This document shows positions 44,450 through 56,351 of a stretch of DNA of 64,000 nucleotides, one piece after another (the stretch's first letter is position 1; each line of letters starts with the position of its first letter). The stretch is from positions 1,178,001 to 1,242,000 of the forward strand of contig QVRM01002192.1 of NCBI GenBank assembly GCA_003439945.1, written 5' to 3'. Made by a program: the position numbers and the translations under genes. The stretch is from Dermanyssus gallinae. Lineage: Eukaryota; Arthropoda; Arachnida; Mesostigmata; Dermanyssidae. The notes beneath the pieces are model-generated. The model had not been told where the DNA came from. It was given only the letters and a program-made list of their open reading frames with translations, and did not search any database.

Positions 44450-45545
44450 GGCATAAACGGTTGCTTGTGATGGTTACTGAAATTCAGGCACTTGACGATT
44501 TTATACTATGAATGCATATACTTGCCCTAATATGACAAATCATGCACCTGGGCCAGATAATACTATACGACGAACCTGTTGTTGAGCATAATGTCGTCAT
44601 ACAAATAGCTGTGTAAGCACAAGGCAATATTGCGAGCTTCACGTTTTTTTCTGATTTGATAGCTGAAGTGCCAGAAACCATAAACCCACACCATTTAATA
44701 GAAGGCCAAAATTTTAAAGCACTGAAGTTTAAAACTAGTTATTTTGCAATAGATGACACCTAATACGCCATAGAAGTATCCTTGTTATCGCATAACGGGT
44801 GTATGCACAATGGTTTATACGCGATCTAATTGTTTCATAGCAGTACAAGCTTATTAACGAACTATGCGTACGTGCCTTTTTTGGCAATTCTCTGTGCGAA
44901 CAAACCATTCATAGATGAGCTCCAGACAAGCCGCAGCGTTATGATTACTAGAATGACAAATGTTAAATTTCAGAGCGTTTGGTTTGGCACTCTAGCAAGT
45001 CCGCTTACCTGAATTGGCGTGTAAAAATCAAGTTAGATCCGACGTCATTAGCAGGATTCGACGCAAAAAAAAAGTCGAAAATTGTTTGGCCAGACAACCA
45101 GCTTTATAATAAGGTAATACGGTGCATTACACGGCTCGACAAGCGAAAACTCCCATATGAAAGCACATCATTTAACATTGAATACCAGCAAATAACTTGC
45201 TGTGGCTCACTTGCTGCTGTATATGAAAGCATTCATTAAGACGACATAGAAATATTGTATCTTGCATTCTGCAATACAGCACTCCAAACAACAACAACAC
45301 AGATGCAAATTCGCCGAAATTCATATTTGCTCTAGTTTCACCCGGCAATGACATTAAGTTGCTAGAACATTTCACTGTAAACATTTAGCCACGTGGTTCT
45401 TATATACAACGCCGCAATATAGTTCCATCACAAGATGTGCACTTTGCCGACTCCTATAGATCTGACAGTGACTACCGGAGTGAACTTGGCGGCAAGCTAG
45501 GTCGCTTATATTATCCTCGTAGCTAATAAACTTGTCGGGCTGATC
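44450..45545. other. No gene recognised
   Basis: AT-rich sequence on both strands with no coding, repeat or RNA signature that I can support. Confidence 0.4.
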
Positions 45546-45552
45546 CTCATCC

Positions 45553-45703
45553 GAGATTTAACGTCCCCGGAACTGCTTTTCGCAGTGCTTCATAGACGGA
45601 CCCCCATAAATACAAATGTGCAACGGTGGGGCTCCAACCCGCGCACCTATTTGTCTTTTCCGGTCGCGAGGCGCAGGCGAATGCACCACGCCACCGGGCT
45701 ATT
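45553..45703 (-). mobile_element. SINE family 2 (tRNA-like head), best copy
   Basis: Minus strand: GCCCGGTGGCGTGGTGCATT, the A-box region, then GGGTTGGAGCCCC, an imperfect B box, then a body ending ACGTTAAATCTCGGATGAGG. It is the longest of three copies (others 9958-10085 and 57362-57470) and the only one keeping the B-box region. A short tRNA-derived retroposon transcribed by RNA polymerase III is the likely origin. Boundaries are approximate. Confidence 0.68.
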
Positions 45704-46715
45704 ATCCGCATAGCTGACATGCATCGGGAAGCCTTACGTAGTTGACAGCACCATTGCCTATCATATCTACATTTTTACTATGCCACGTACCGTCTCTGGT
45801 GGCCTAAACCCGACTATAATGGGTAATACTTAGGTTCCACTAAGTAAGAAAAGCTTCCCTTTTAAAACAACTTGAGTTTAGCATTCGCAAGACTTACACA
45901 GCGCATCAATTAACTTACCACTGTCGGCGTAAGAGAGTAACAAATACATTTGATAGTCTGTACATTTCTGCGATGAAGATTTGCAGCAGAAATTAGATTT
46001 TTCCGCAAACTACAGGAAACAAAGCGTTCCGGACAAAAACAGTTTCTGATGCAGGCTAGGCACGCCACTTCCGACAGGTAGATTTTTCTGCTGCTATGTC
46101 GAATTATGCAACAGTGAAAAATGGTCCTGCCCTTTCAGACCTCGATAACAAGAAGTAACAAGATCGAACACGACGACGCGCAAATGCACCGATGATGTTG
46201 TCGTATCTCATTGTTATTGCTGCGCACAGTTGTACCGATGGCGAACTCATTCATACGGGGAGGAGAGCAAATTCCATTTGGCCCGCCCCTAGGCTATTAT
46301 TAGGATGATGTGAGCCTCAATGGAGTGGAGCTGTTCGACAGATCTTTCGGGGTGGCACGCTGTTGCCGATCACATTGTCGAGTAGCAAGCGCAAATAGAG
46401 ACTCAAAAAAAGAGGAAGGAGACTAATATCTCTGGCAGTTGGAGAGCACAACGATACAATTGTAAACTGCATTTTGAACTAGCTAAAAAGCCCGACGACG
46501 TATAACTTCGAACTTGTATAGCTTTAAAAAGTTGGTAAAAGGTGAGAAGTCTTTATCAACGCGTTCGCTAATATGCAACAGCATGCGCTTCGAATTTGTT
46601 CAGCTAAATGCACCAGCTCTCTGCGCCTTCAGATTACATCAAAAGAAAGCTACTCATCGCTTTACGCCGATACAGCGTCACAACGCGCCAATCTTATTTA
46701 TTATTATTACTATTA
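45704..46715. other. No gene recognised
   Basis: No supportable coding sequence or repeat in this kilobase. Confidence 0.4.
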
Positions 46716-46719
46716 ATAT

Positions 46720-47050
46720 AAGCGCAGTCGGATGTGTACCTCGCCAGGGAGCTCTAGGATGGAATGGCATCCACTAGCCGGCACGTGTACACAAGGTGCA
46801 TTGTGCATGGCTATCATCACTTGGTATGTTCGACTGAAGGATTTCAATAAGTTAGCGATTAATGCCGTTGCCGGTTCTGCTCACCGATATGCGCTAAATA
46901 CCACGCAGCAAGCTGTCAGGCGCATCGGCGGTCTTTGCACGTTTTTGCTTGGTAGGACGGCCGCTGAAGTGCTCACTCAATTTTATAATAAAAAAAAATA
47001 TATATATATATATTTATAAAAAAAAAAAAAATATATATATATATATATAA
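46720..47050 (+). mobile_element. APE-type LINE 3' scrap plus AT tail
   Basis: Plus-strand HVYTRCIVHGYHHLVCSTEG, then stops, then CRCRFCSPICAKYHAASC: the C-terminal Cys-His cluster of the family at 53529-56336 (there VYTRYIVHGYHYLVCSN and CTCRFCLQRCAKYHAVEC). A/T repeats at 46990-47050 follow the end. Confidence 0.75.
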
Positions 47051-48330
47051 TTGTTATTATTTGCTGTAATTAATCGGCACGAGCGTTAAACAGTACCTGC
47101 CTTGGCAGTATCCAATTATTACGTCCATTCCTAAGCTATAGAACGTTTCGTTAACGACTTGCACAAGGGCCACCGACAGTGGCGACTCAAAGCAAGAAAG
47201 CCCGAATTCTATTTATCGTAGTCAGAACGCGTTTTGACTAAAATTTAATAGTTCTAATGACGGCCGTTTGACGTTCTGCGATAAAGACGATGCCACCGCA
47301 GATACACACGCGCCGTACTGTCCTCCAAAGCCGAAATCGCAAGAGCCTCGGCCTTTTATTATTTTTGCAGCAAGTAACAGCGAGAAATGCAGCAAAACTC
47401 TAGTGAAGAGAGTTAGGCGAGAGCATCTGTCTATAACAATAACGTGGAAAAACGTAGTAGATGCTTTCCTCGAAAGCTTCAATTGAGACGTCACCGGTCT
47501 AGAATCGAGTACACATTATTGGGTGAGGACACTTCATGAACTGCTCGACGAAGGACAAACGTAATAAGACGTCACTAAACGTGACGAACGGCACAAAGAC
47601 TCTGAAATGTTTTTACCGTTTGACGTCCTAAATAAGTGTAAAATGATTGGCACATGTGCTAGTTTTAGAGGCAAGATTGCTAGATATTATATTTATAGTA
47701 CGAATGTACACTAACGAGCTACTTACATTAAAACATTTTAGGCATATTGCAAATAAATTGACTTAAGTACTGTAGAACGTAATATGAGCCGCAAGAAATA
47801 ATATAAAAAATGAAAATTATCCGTTGCTGAGGGAGCAAAAGAGAGTCACTGAAGTCGGACGGCGTCGGATAGGATTCTATTATATATGGTGATACGGACA
47901 GTGCTCATCTCTTTTATCGGGAGTGCCCTACTAATTAAATCGCGCTAATTACTCCCACAAGTCGAATGTCACTAAACAGAACGGGATTCCTTGACAAATT
48001 TAAGTCTTATCTAGTGTACACAAGGTCTTGTCCAATTAACTAGTCATAAGTGTATTCTGTAGAAATATTTGAAACCACGGAAACTAAGCAGACTGAAAAC
48101 AAGGAAGTATTGGGGTGATGCAAAAAAAATCTGTCGTTTTTATGCTTAAAGAGAGGACACGAATTTGCAAGAAACATACAGGTTTATTTAGTCATCAGTA
48201 TAGCAGTTTCTTATCGCAGATTACCAAAGTACCCAAGAACGAAGTGTTGGAAGTAGCCATTGAGAAGAAAAGTGTTGACCGACGGAATGCTACAATTTGT
48301 TAGAACTACTCAGTTTTTATGAGGAATATG
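47051..48330. other. No gene recognised
   Basis: Two overlapping open frames near 47222-47494, one on each strand, have no recognisable domain. A good acceptor-like TTTATTATTTTTGCAG occurs near 47357-47372, but no exon could be established. Confidence 0.35.
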
Positions 48331-48339
48331 CTTACAGAA

Positions 48340-48485
48340 CCTAGAATTTATTCCAGGTTTATTTACGTCCTCTGCAAGTTCTCGAATAGTAATTGTAGGA
48401 TCTTGTAATATATTTGTGCGCAGAATGTCATCTTCTAGAAAAGAGGGTCGACCGAAGCTTGGCTTATCGTCTAGGTGAAAATCTC
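48340..48485 (-). mobile_element. Tc1/mariner-like transposase relic (HTH part)
   Basis: Minus strand: FHLDDKPSFGRPSF, LEDDILRTNILQDPTITIRE and LAEDVNKPG, which fits the linker plus second helix-turn-helix of mariner-type transposases. Only ~45 codons are readable. No catalytic part or inverted repeats were found. It adjoins the 3' end of the CR1-like LINE on its right. Confidence 0.5.
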
Positions 48486-48499
48486 CACCACAACTATTT

Positions 48500-49700
48500 A
48501 TTCTTAATTGTAGTTTCTCATTTGTATTACAACTTCATAGAGCTACATGGCCAGTGCAAAGCATATGTACAAGTTACAGTATGATTATATACGTTATCAC
48601 TATAGTAGCTCGTATTATTACAATTCTTTTTATGGGGTTAAATAATATTGCACTATCTTTTTTTTATTGAGACATCTGTGCTCCCCGTTTTTTTTTCGAT
48701 CATTTTTAATCTACTCCGGCATTCACCTTGTCTAAATTAGGAACTATAAAAACCACTTTAGGAGTGGCCGGTCTGGGTCTCATACCCAGGCCTCACAAAC
48801 GCAACGCAAAGGCTTTTGCCACTAAGCCATCTTGCTTGGATTGTTTAAATCCTTACATAGTTCTGGTTTAATCAGACGCAAGCAAAATGAGATAGTGAGT
48901 TCTTGAATATTTTTGAATTGAGTAAATTATTTAAGTGTCATAATGTCACTAAGCAACTTGTTCCACAAAGTAGCACCTAAATTACAGAGTGCAAACCTCG
49001 GTTGTGTACTCGTGGCCGAGAAGACAATAAGTAAGTGAGATGCCAAGCCTCGGATGTTTTGGGTTCTTGCAGATTGGATAAAGCCAACCAGGTTGAGATG
49101 GTGACCAAGTAGAATAGGTTTTATTTCGACAATTACGATAAATTTTATGCAGTATGGTAACGGGAGCACCGATAGTACTTTATATTGTTCTATTCTTATT
49201 GAGACGCGCTGTAGGAGGCTTGAGACAAGGCAAAGTTTCTTTTTCGGAAGCAGATAAAACGGAGTTATATGACACGCATGAATAAAACCGTACACCTCCA
49301 GACCATATGTCAGGTTGCTCTGTACATAAGCGTGGTACAATGCCGTGAGACATTGGCGGGGAAGGATTTTGCGAGTGTGGCATATGGCGGCTACGCCACT
49401 GACAATTTTTCCTGAGATGTTTTGCATGCGCCTGGAAAGTCAGATGTTCGTCAAAAACAATACCAAGGAACTTCGTTTCATTTAGTATATTCAGCGTGCA
49501 GCCGCATGCAAAAGCTTCAGGATTGGTTGTCGTTTGGCCCCTTATAGTTTTAAATTGAACAACTCCTGTTCTTCACCAATTAACGTAGAGGCCGTCATTT
49601 CTGAACCATAGAGATAGCCTCTCAATGTCCTTAAGAAATATTGCCTCAACTTTTTGGGGGGAGTCGCCCACACATAGAGCCGCCATCATCAAATGAGGCA
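48500..49700 (-). mobile_element. CR1-like LINE, 3' end, carrying a SINE
   Basis: Minus strand: LYHAYVQSNLTYGLEVYGF, VSIRIEQYKVLSVLPLPYCI, LLGHHLNLVGFIQSARTQN and RFALCNLGATLWNKL, nearly the same as 63020-63490. Upstream coding to ~49700 matches 62720-62960 with breaks. The 3' UTR (GTAACTTGTACATATGCTT ... GAGAAACTACAATTAAGAAT) matches 63590-63660. The SINE at 48660-48842 splits the UTR. Confidence 0.88.
48660..48842 (-). mobile_element. tRNA-derived SINE family 1, inserted in CR1-like LINE
   Basis: Minus strand: AAGCAAGATGGCTTAGTGGC (A box), CTGGGTATGAGACCCAGACC (B box, one change from GGTTCGAGACC), then GGCCACTCCTAAAGTGG, a TTTAGACAAGGTGAATGCCG block and a CAATAAAAAAAA end. Matches 58397-58600. 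LINE 3'-UTR homology resumes on both sides, so the SINE jumped into an existing LINE copy. Confidence 0.85.
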
Positions 49701-49850
49701 AATGAGAGTATTATTAATTATTAAATGCGTCTACAATATTACCATCAACAACAGATGAACAATATATGCTTAAGAGGAACCAAAAAGTGCGCAGGCTGAT
49801 TAGTTCAGCACGATGACATATTGCGCCGTTTATTGTCCACCAAGTGGACT
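49701..49850. other. Junction, nothing recognised
   Basis: Short AT-rich stretch between the CR1-like and R1-like fragments. Confidence 0.4.
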
Positions 49851-50425
49851 AGCGCAAGTCCCTGTTTTTTAGGGGGTTTAGGGTTCAAAATACATTTACG
49901 TACGACTGAGTAAAAGCATACAGGGATTGGCTGTTTCCTTAACGTACTCGCGCCCAGACAGTGTCGGACTGAGCCACAAAAAGCAAGCCTTGGCGCTTGG
50001 CAAGAGTCGAGTCGTAGGCTTGAGGCAATACCCACTAAAACCCTACACTACTACGCACAGGCGGCGGGGGAGCCTCAGGAGCTTTAAATAGTTATGTCCT
50101 GCTTGTCGAGCCGCGTGCGGCAAGCGAATCTCTTAGGCGTTTCTACCAATCTTCCACCAGTCCGGCCTCTTCCTTTGCCTTCATAATACGTTGAAAACGC
50201 TTTGCAGCCGCGCCTTGGTTTTTGACCAGCGTGAGCACGTGTGCGATTAGCTCTCCCAGCGTCTCCTTTCTAGGCATGCCACGTCTGGTATCGGCTCATG
50301 CGGCGCATCTCAGGACCGTATGTTCCGGAAAGTCCACCTCGTCGCAGTACAGACATGGCGCTGAGTCAATCTTTCCAGTCCAGCTTAGATACACCTGGAA
50401 ATCGCCTGAACCCGTGAAAACCTAG
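49850..50425 (-). mobile_element. R1-like LINE, C-terminal fragment
   Basis: Minus strand: FTGSGDFQVYLSWTGKIDSA, PCLYCDEVDFPEHTVLRCAA, then (after a stop) GMPRKETLGELIAHVLTLV and AAAKRFQRIMKAKEEAGLV. This is the typical R1-clade C-terminus: a TGHG-F-xYL block, a Cys-x2-Cys...His...Cys knuckle and a helical tail. It is mildly broken. It ends back to back with the plus-strand R1-like element that begins just to the right. Confidence 0.8.
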
Positions 50426-50639
50426 GGCAGGTGGTAAATGAGACGCCCCCCGGGACGATTCATCTATCGGCGGATGTTCAGAATAAGGTTTCTCACAGAC
50501 GTTCCTGGTTGCTCGTCCGTGCACTTCCCGAAGAGTTCCACTCCTGTTGCCATCGATCGAGTGTTACCTCGCGTTCGAATCCCTCAGCTGGGTCATTCCA
50601 CAGGCGTCGAGCGAGATCCCACCTAGGTGAGGGGATTTG

Positions 50640-52050
50640 TTCCTCGCAATTTTACTGGATGTCAAAAACGCTTTTAACAGCTTTTTAACAGACCGTGGAA
50701 AGCCATCCTAAGGACTCTCCAAAAGAAAAAGTTCTCTTGTACCTACAAAACTTTATATCCAACTACCTACATGACACGACGATCCAGTCCCACGGAACTG
50801 TTTTTAAAACTGCAGGAGTGGCACGGGCTCTAAACTTGGTGTACCTACGACGACGTGTTGCGGCTGAAGGACCCCCCCCCCTCCCTAAGGGTTGACCTTC
50901 TTGCCTACGCTGAACACCTCGTCCTAACCGTCCAGGCTTGGACCCCGGACCTGTTGCAGAGCCGTGCGAATGAGGCACTTGCTGACGTCGCCTGCTGGAT
51001 GCAGGAGGCGGGGCTTGTTCTCGCCCGTGCCAAGAGCGAGGCAATACTCCTGGCTGGTCGGAGAAAATGCCCCGCCCTCTATCTTCGCCTAGAATACCAG
51101 GAGATCGCACTAGTTAACAACGTGGGATACCTCAGGGTTACCCTTGACAAGGTTATCCGTGGCGCTGAACACGTACGGCGAGTGACGGAGAAAGTAACGA
51201 AGGTTGCCAACGACTTCGCACGGCTCATGCCCAACACCCATAGACCGCGGCAGCTGGGAAGACGTATCATTACGTCCGCGGCCGAGTCTGTTGGCTTGTA
51301 GGAAGCTTCGGCCTAGACCACCTGCACACTAGTGTTCGCCGCGAACAGGACCCGCCTGCGTCGGGCCCACATGGTCGGAGCCCTCGGGTTATCGCAGCGT
51401 ACAGAACGGTTAGCTTAGCGGCGCCTCTCGTTATTGCCGGAACGATTCCGTGGGATCTGACGGCAGCCGGGCGCCGCCGCTTAGGAGTTAACCCCGACCT
51501 CAAAAAAGACGAGGAACGTCAGCGCACAATCAACTTCTGGCAGGAGGTGTGGGACGGCCTACGACAGGGTGCCCCAGGCGCCAGCCTCCGCAACCTGATC
51601 CCAAACATCAAGAGCTGGCTCAACCGACCGGGGGGGAAACTCACATTCTTCACCACCCAGGTCGTCACAGGTCATGGCAACTTGCAGTCCTACATGTTTA
51701 GAATCGGGGAGGCCCAGCCCCACGTGCGTTTACTACGGCGATGGACTCGAGGACACCCCGAAACACATCGTGCTGAGGTGTCCAGCATAGGCGGAGCAAC
51801 GCACACATCTACTAGAGCTTTTATGGAACATATTTCTGTGACCAGACAACACAAACTTATGAGAGTATACCACAGGGGAAGACTAGAGCCTCACTGCTGA
51901 CTCGCTCGCCCCTCCCGGGGAACAAACCTGCCAGGAGTTGTAGACTAGCCTTTTGATGCTATTTGCTGCTATGCGCAAGCAGTTCCCAGTCAGACAACAC
52001 GACTGCTTTTTACTGGGTTGGAGTCCCACACTACCGGCCCGTGCTTGCAA
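50640..52050 (+). mobile_element. R1-like LINE, 3' half, inactive
   Basis: Plus strand: FLAILLDVKNAFNS (reverse-transcriptase block A, ~50640-50680), a deleted and shifted palm, then LLAYAEHLVLTVQAWTPDLL where relatives have F/Y-ADD. The catalytic Asp pair is therefore lost (~50895). AGLVLARAKSEAILLAGRR and NNVGYLRVTLDKVIRGAEHV follow, then IAAYRTVSLAAPLVIAGTIP (~51395), TFFTTQVVTGHGNLQSYMF and the C-terminal end (~51700). The 3' end TTACTGGGTTGGAGTCCCAC (~52014) matches the element at 5090-8240. Boundaries are approximate. 50430-50640 may be its decayed upstream part. Confidence 0.82.
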
Positions 52051-52059
52051 GGGGTTTCT

Positions 52060-53510
52060 TGCACTGTGTCCGCGTCTGCAACCGCATATTTCAGTAAGTC
52101 TTCTGAAGAATTGACTAGCGCACTAGCATAGGCAGAACCGCCGCCAGTCTGAATTGACGGCCCAGCAGAACCCCGTTCCTCCCCGCTATCACGGTTCAGG
52201 AGACTACCACACTTCTCCTTTCATAACAATCGAATCAATCACTTCGCAATTCCGCGTTGCGTCCCAGCATATTACTCACCTTTGGTTTCCTGAAACTTCG
52301 ACCCACACCAGGGCAGGTTACGTCCACTGCTGCGAAGGGCAGCATCAGTCTGCTTCATGTGGTAGTTTATTTAGATATGTTAGATTGGTTATATATTATT
52401 AATATTATACGATTCATTATATTACTTATAATATGTTAATATGTTGTTAGATGACGTTGTTCCAAGTATTGACTCACTTTGCATGCAGTGCAACTTATCT
52501 GTTCTACATCAATTACGAAAATGTGACTTGTTAGGACACTTTTTGATGTACGCTCCAATAACCTAAGGAGTCAACGATCAATTACCTTAAAAGCCGTGGC
52601 CCGCGGTGAATTCGTGAACGGACTGTTTGCTTGGCGTAGGGCCAAATGGGCCCATGCTAATCCAAATAGCGCTCGCCTATTTGGTGATTAGTCACGATAG
52701 TCTTACAGAAGTATGTATATTGATACCAACCCTTTTATGTGAAATAAAAGTGATAGTATGTATGTATAAAAATATTTATTATTTTGTCTCTACTTTAGAT
52801 CAAAATAAAAATCAGATCAGTCAAAGTCGAATGGTCACATCATAGACACGGCCGTATATTTTTCTGACATTGTTGATAACGTTGCTCTACCCACACAGGA
52901 GTCGTGGAATCCGCTTTATTAGAACCTGTTAGGACCTGACAGCTGCTCGCTTCTGCCGAGTGGCAGAGGTGGGCATGTGCGCCTTTCTTTGAAATGGATC
53001 ACCGATAGAAAATAGGTAGAGCGCTGCTGTTGCACAAACGGCGCCTGCTTATTGACAGGATCTCTCTTTCACTTCTACCGTAAAGAGACTAATGGTCACA
53101 AACGTTTCGAACAACACAAAAACTAGATCCAATAATTAATCTAGTTGCCATACAAAACGTCACAGTAAAGAACATGCATTAGGATATAACCTGCATATAT
53201 TCGCGCAAGCCGGCGATTGGCGCAGAGTTAAAGCACAGCAGATCCGTAAGCAGCGGCCTAAGTCGCTAATGCATGAACCTTTGTACAGTAATATCTCTCG
53301 TAGTATCTCAGTGTGACTGTATTTAGAAAACGGAGTCCCCGTCGGCGCAAAATAAACTTGTGGCATTAGTGAAAAGTAAACAAAAATTAAATAGTGAACG
53401 GATATGAACACACTAAAGCGTTGACGAAACTACACAAGGTTTTTCTGTTTCTAGATAGAGCACCGATATATACAAATATGCCAACTAGGTGTCATCTCGA
53501 GTATTAAGTA
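52060..53510. other. No gene recognised
   Basis: No supportable gene. A minus-strand stretch at 52363-52275 ends in a strong donor-like GTGAGTAA after a short open frame, but no matching exon was found. Confidence 0.35.
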
Positions 53511-53513
53511 TAC

Positions 53514-53528
53514 ATAATTATATGATGT
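53514..53528. repeat. Target-site duplication (left) of APE-type LINE
   Basis: ATAATTATATGATGT, exactly repeated at 56337-56351 on the other side of the LINE. Confidence 0.93.
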
Positions 53529-56336
53529 GGATCTTGCACGTGATGACATGTTTAAGTTGGTTGACATTGCACTCCTCACGGAGACATTTCAGCGGGACGA
53601 ACTGCATATCAATGATATGCGGGGCTTTCACCAGCTGGCTGTCTTACCTGCGGGAGGTCGGGGAAGACCTGTGGGTGGGTTATCTATCTACCTACACAAA
53701 CGCTTACCTCCGATGCAATGCGTCAGGAAAGATGAATACTGCGTGGTGCTCTCCTCTGGGAGGGTAAACGTCGCTGTATTCTATTTCCCACCCACATTCG
53801 ATTCTGCGGAGGTTGCTGAGACGGTAAGCTTTGGACTTTCAGAGTTAAACCTGACCATGCCAACTATCGTCGGCGGTGATTTCAATGCCAGAATCGATTG
53901 TGGGGCCAACGATGATAAAGGCAAGGTGCTGCTTCAGGTGATGGAAAATATTGGTCTAAGCTGTGCAAACGCGCGCGAAGACTATACATATTTAAGTCAC
54001 AATGGAAGCAGCACCATCGACCTGTTGTTTCACAACCTTGTCGGCCGTGAAATTGAAAGCTTCGATGTTCTCGATGAAGCGGCCCGAATACACCAACCAG
54101 TGTTGGCCGTTGTCGATGTTCCCGGTATTTGGCGAGACCGACATAATCCGCCGCGCTGGTCTGCAATGAGACGGATTAATCTATCTCTTTTGGACAGAGC
54201 GGTGGGCGGTCTTGAGGTAAGCCCTGACATCGATACCACCTGTGAGCAGCTGGAGAGGACGATGAGAAGTGCAGTGAAGTGGAAAAGGTTATGGCAGAAG
54301 AGATCACGCCCGTGGTACTCTCGAGCCTGCTAACTAGCCCACGTTGAAGTGCTCGAACTCCTGCGCCAAGCAAGAGCCAAAGCACCATCATCACTGCAAG
54401 CCAGGCGGGACTACATTGAGCGTAGAAAGGCCTATATAAGACTCTGCTATGATCACAAAAGGGAACACGCGAGGCGGGAGGACTGATGGCTGCTTGAAAG
54501 AGCAGAACGAGAGCCCTTAGCCTACATCGTGCGACCTCGTAGGGCGGGAAATCCGCTTAGTGACGGACAGGTAAATAGCCACCTAACTAATCTTTTATTC
54601 AATCGTGACGTTGCGGCCGTATCTCCAATCGTACAGCATCCGCTTACATTGGAGCAGCACAACATGAATCTGCCTTTCGGGGTGGAGGAGGTGTGCCAGG
54701 TCCTACGGTCACTCCCGAAGAGAAAAAGCTCAGGGCCCGATCAGGTCTGCTATGAGCATTGGATCCAGTCACTCCCTCTCTTGGCAGAAACTCTTTGTGA
54801 TTTCTTTAATGAAATTATAAAGAGGGGGCGGATGCATAAAGTCTGGCATGTCGCCAGGCTTTCTCTTCTGTTCAAGGGTAGGCATGGTGATGACCATCAG
54901 GATCCAAATCTTTACCGTGGAGTGGCGTCAGAACGCACATTGAAGAAGATTTTCAGTAAGTTGGTGATTCGGCGGATTGAGCACGTGGCTGAAGAGGCAC
55001 TTCCACTGAAGCAATTCGGTTTTAGGAGAGGCCGAGGCACCCGGGATTTCTGACGTTTTCCAGTCAGAAATCGAGCGAGTTGTGGCACAACCCAGAGGTC
55101 ATCTGTATGCAGTCTTTATTGACTGCGTCAAGGCCTTTGACAAAGCCCCTCGTTATCTGCTGGTTGAAGCATTCCAACGAGCAGGAGTTGGTGGCTCTCT
55201 CCTGAGTGTAATAGCAAGTTTCTTTAAGGAGGACACCTTGTTGGTAGACGGTGAGCAGGGTGTATTGGAGATTAAGCAAAATGTGGGAACTCCGCAAGGA
55301 GACCCGCTGAGCTGCGTCTCGTTTACACTTCTCCTTGCTGACCTCGTCGGTTACGTCCGACAGGAGTACCAAAAAGCCGTGGTGGTGATGTATGCAGATG
55401 ATATCGTGGTCGCTCATCGCGACCTAGGTGCCATCAAGCGCATTACCTTTATGATAGAGGCGTTCCTTGTCTCGAAGGGACTTCAGATAAACACCAGGAA
55501 GACCAAAGCCATGAAATTCAGGCGTGGAGGTCGATTGGCTGCCAGAGACGTTATACGTTGCTGCGGCCAACCATTGGAGTTTGTTAACTCTTTCCAGTAT
55601 CTTGACCTTCGGGTTCATTATACGGGAACGACGTTCACAGCGCATATAAACGAAACAGTACGGAAGGCACTTGTCTCTCTTTACGGGGAAGTAGGCAATG
55701 TCCGAAGACTGTCCGTTTTCTCAGCAGTGAGGCTCTTCATGCTTAAGATTGTTCCGGGGCTGATGTATGGCCTTGACAGGGTGTGACACCACCTCACACT
55801 GGCGAATTTTAACCAGCTTGAGAGGTGTTTCTCATTATATAAGAAGCGAGTGCTTTGCTTGTCTATTCGAGCAAGGAGCCGCTTTGTGTATCTCATGTCA
55901 GGTTGTCCACCGGCTACTGAAACAATCCGACTAAGGCTGAAGATGCCGCGTACAGTACCATACGAATGCTTCATTTCTGAATGAGAAGCTAAAGTCGAAC
56001 AGGCCAGACGGGAGGTCGGTGGTTTGGACGTTTTCAATGCCGTGCACCTTTGGTCTGGTTCTGCATGTGACAGTCGCCACGTATACACCAGGTACATCGT
56101 GCATGGTTATCACTACCTGGTATGTTCAAACGCAGCTTTTCACGAGGAGTACGAGTTGTGCACCTGCCGGTTCTGCCTGCAGAGGTGTGCCAAGTACCAT
56201 GCAGTGGAATGCACAGCGCTGAACAAAACATCGTTGCACTACTTCTCTCGCCGAAAGCGTGAAGAAGATAGAGTATTATGAAGAAACATATTTAACTGTA
56301 TATTATACTCAATCTGAGTGAAATAAATATAATTGA
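53529..56336 (+). mobile_element. APE-type LINE, longest copy (2.8 kb), 5' truncated, pseudogenised
   Basis: Bounded by a perfect 15-bp duplication. It encodes, in order, an apurinic-endonuclease-type domain lacking its first strands (LLTETF with the catalytic Glu, VGGDFNARID, STIDLLFHN, IHQPVLAVVDV), reverse transcriptase (KRKSSGPDQVCYEHWI, QFGFRRGRGTRD, YAVFIDCVKAFDKAPR, VGTPQGDPLSC, VVMYADDIVVAH with the catalytic YADD near 55391), the thumb, and a C-terminal CTCRFCLQRCAKYHAVEC cluster. The frame has in-frame stops at 54331-54333, ~54483, ~55786 and ~55981. The last two stand where relatives have Trp (TGG to TGA). There is one shift near 55050. The tail is AATAAATATAATTGA. The clade within APE LINEs was not determined. 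Confidence 0.93.
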
Positions 56337-56351
56337 ATAATTATATGATGT
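56337..56351. repeat. Target-site duplication (right) of APE-type LINE
   Basis: ATAATTATATGATGT, identical to 53514-53528, directly after the AT-rich tail. Confidence 0.93.

Noticed and set aside
53529..56281. Alternative genetic code (TGA read as Trp)
   Set aside because: Two TGA codons replace Trp in this LINE, but other in-frame stops are TAA or not at Trp, and both host genes read normally with standard stops.
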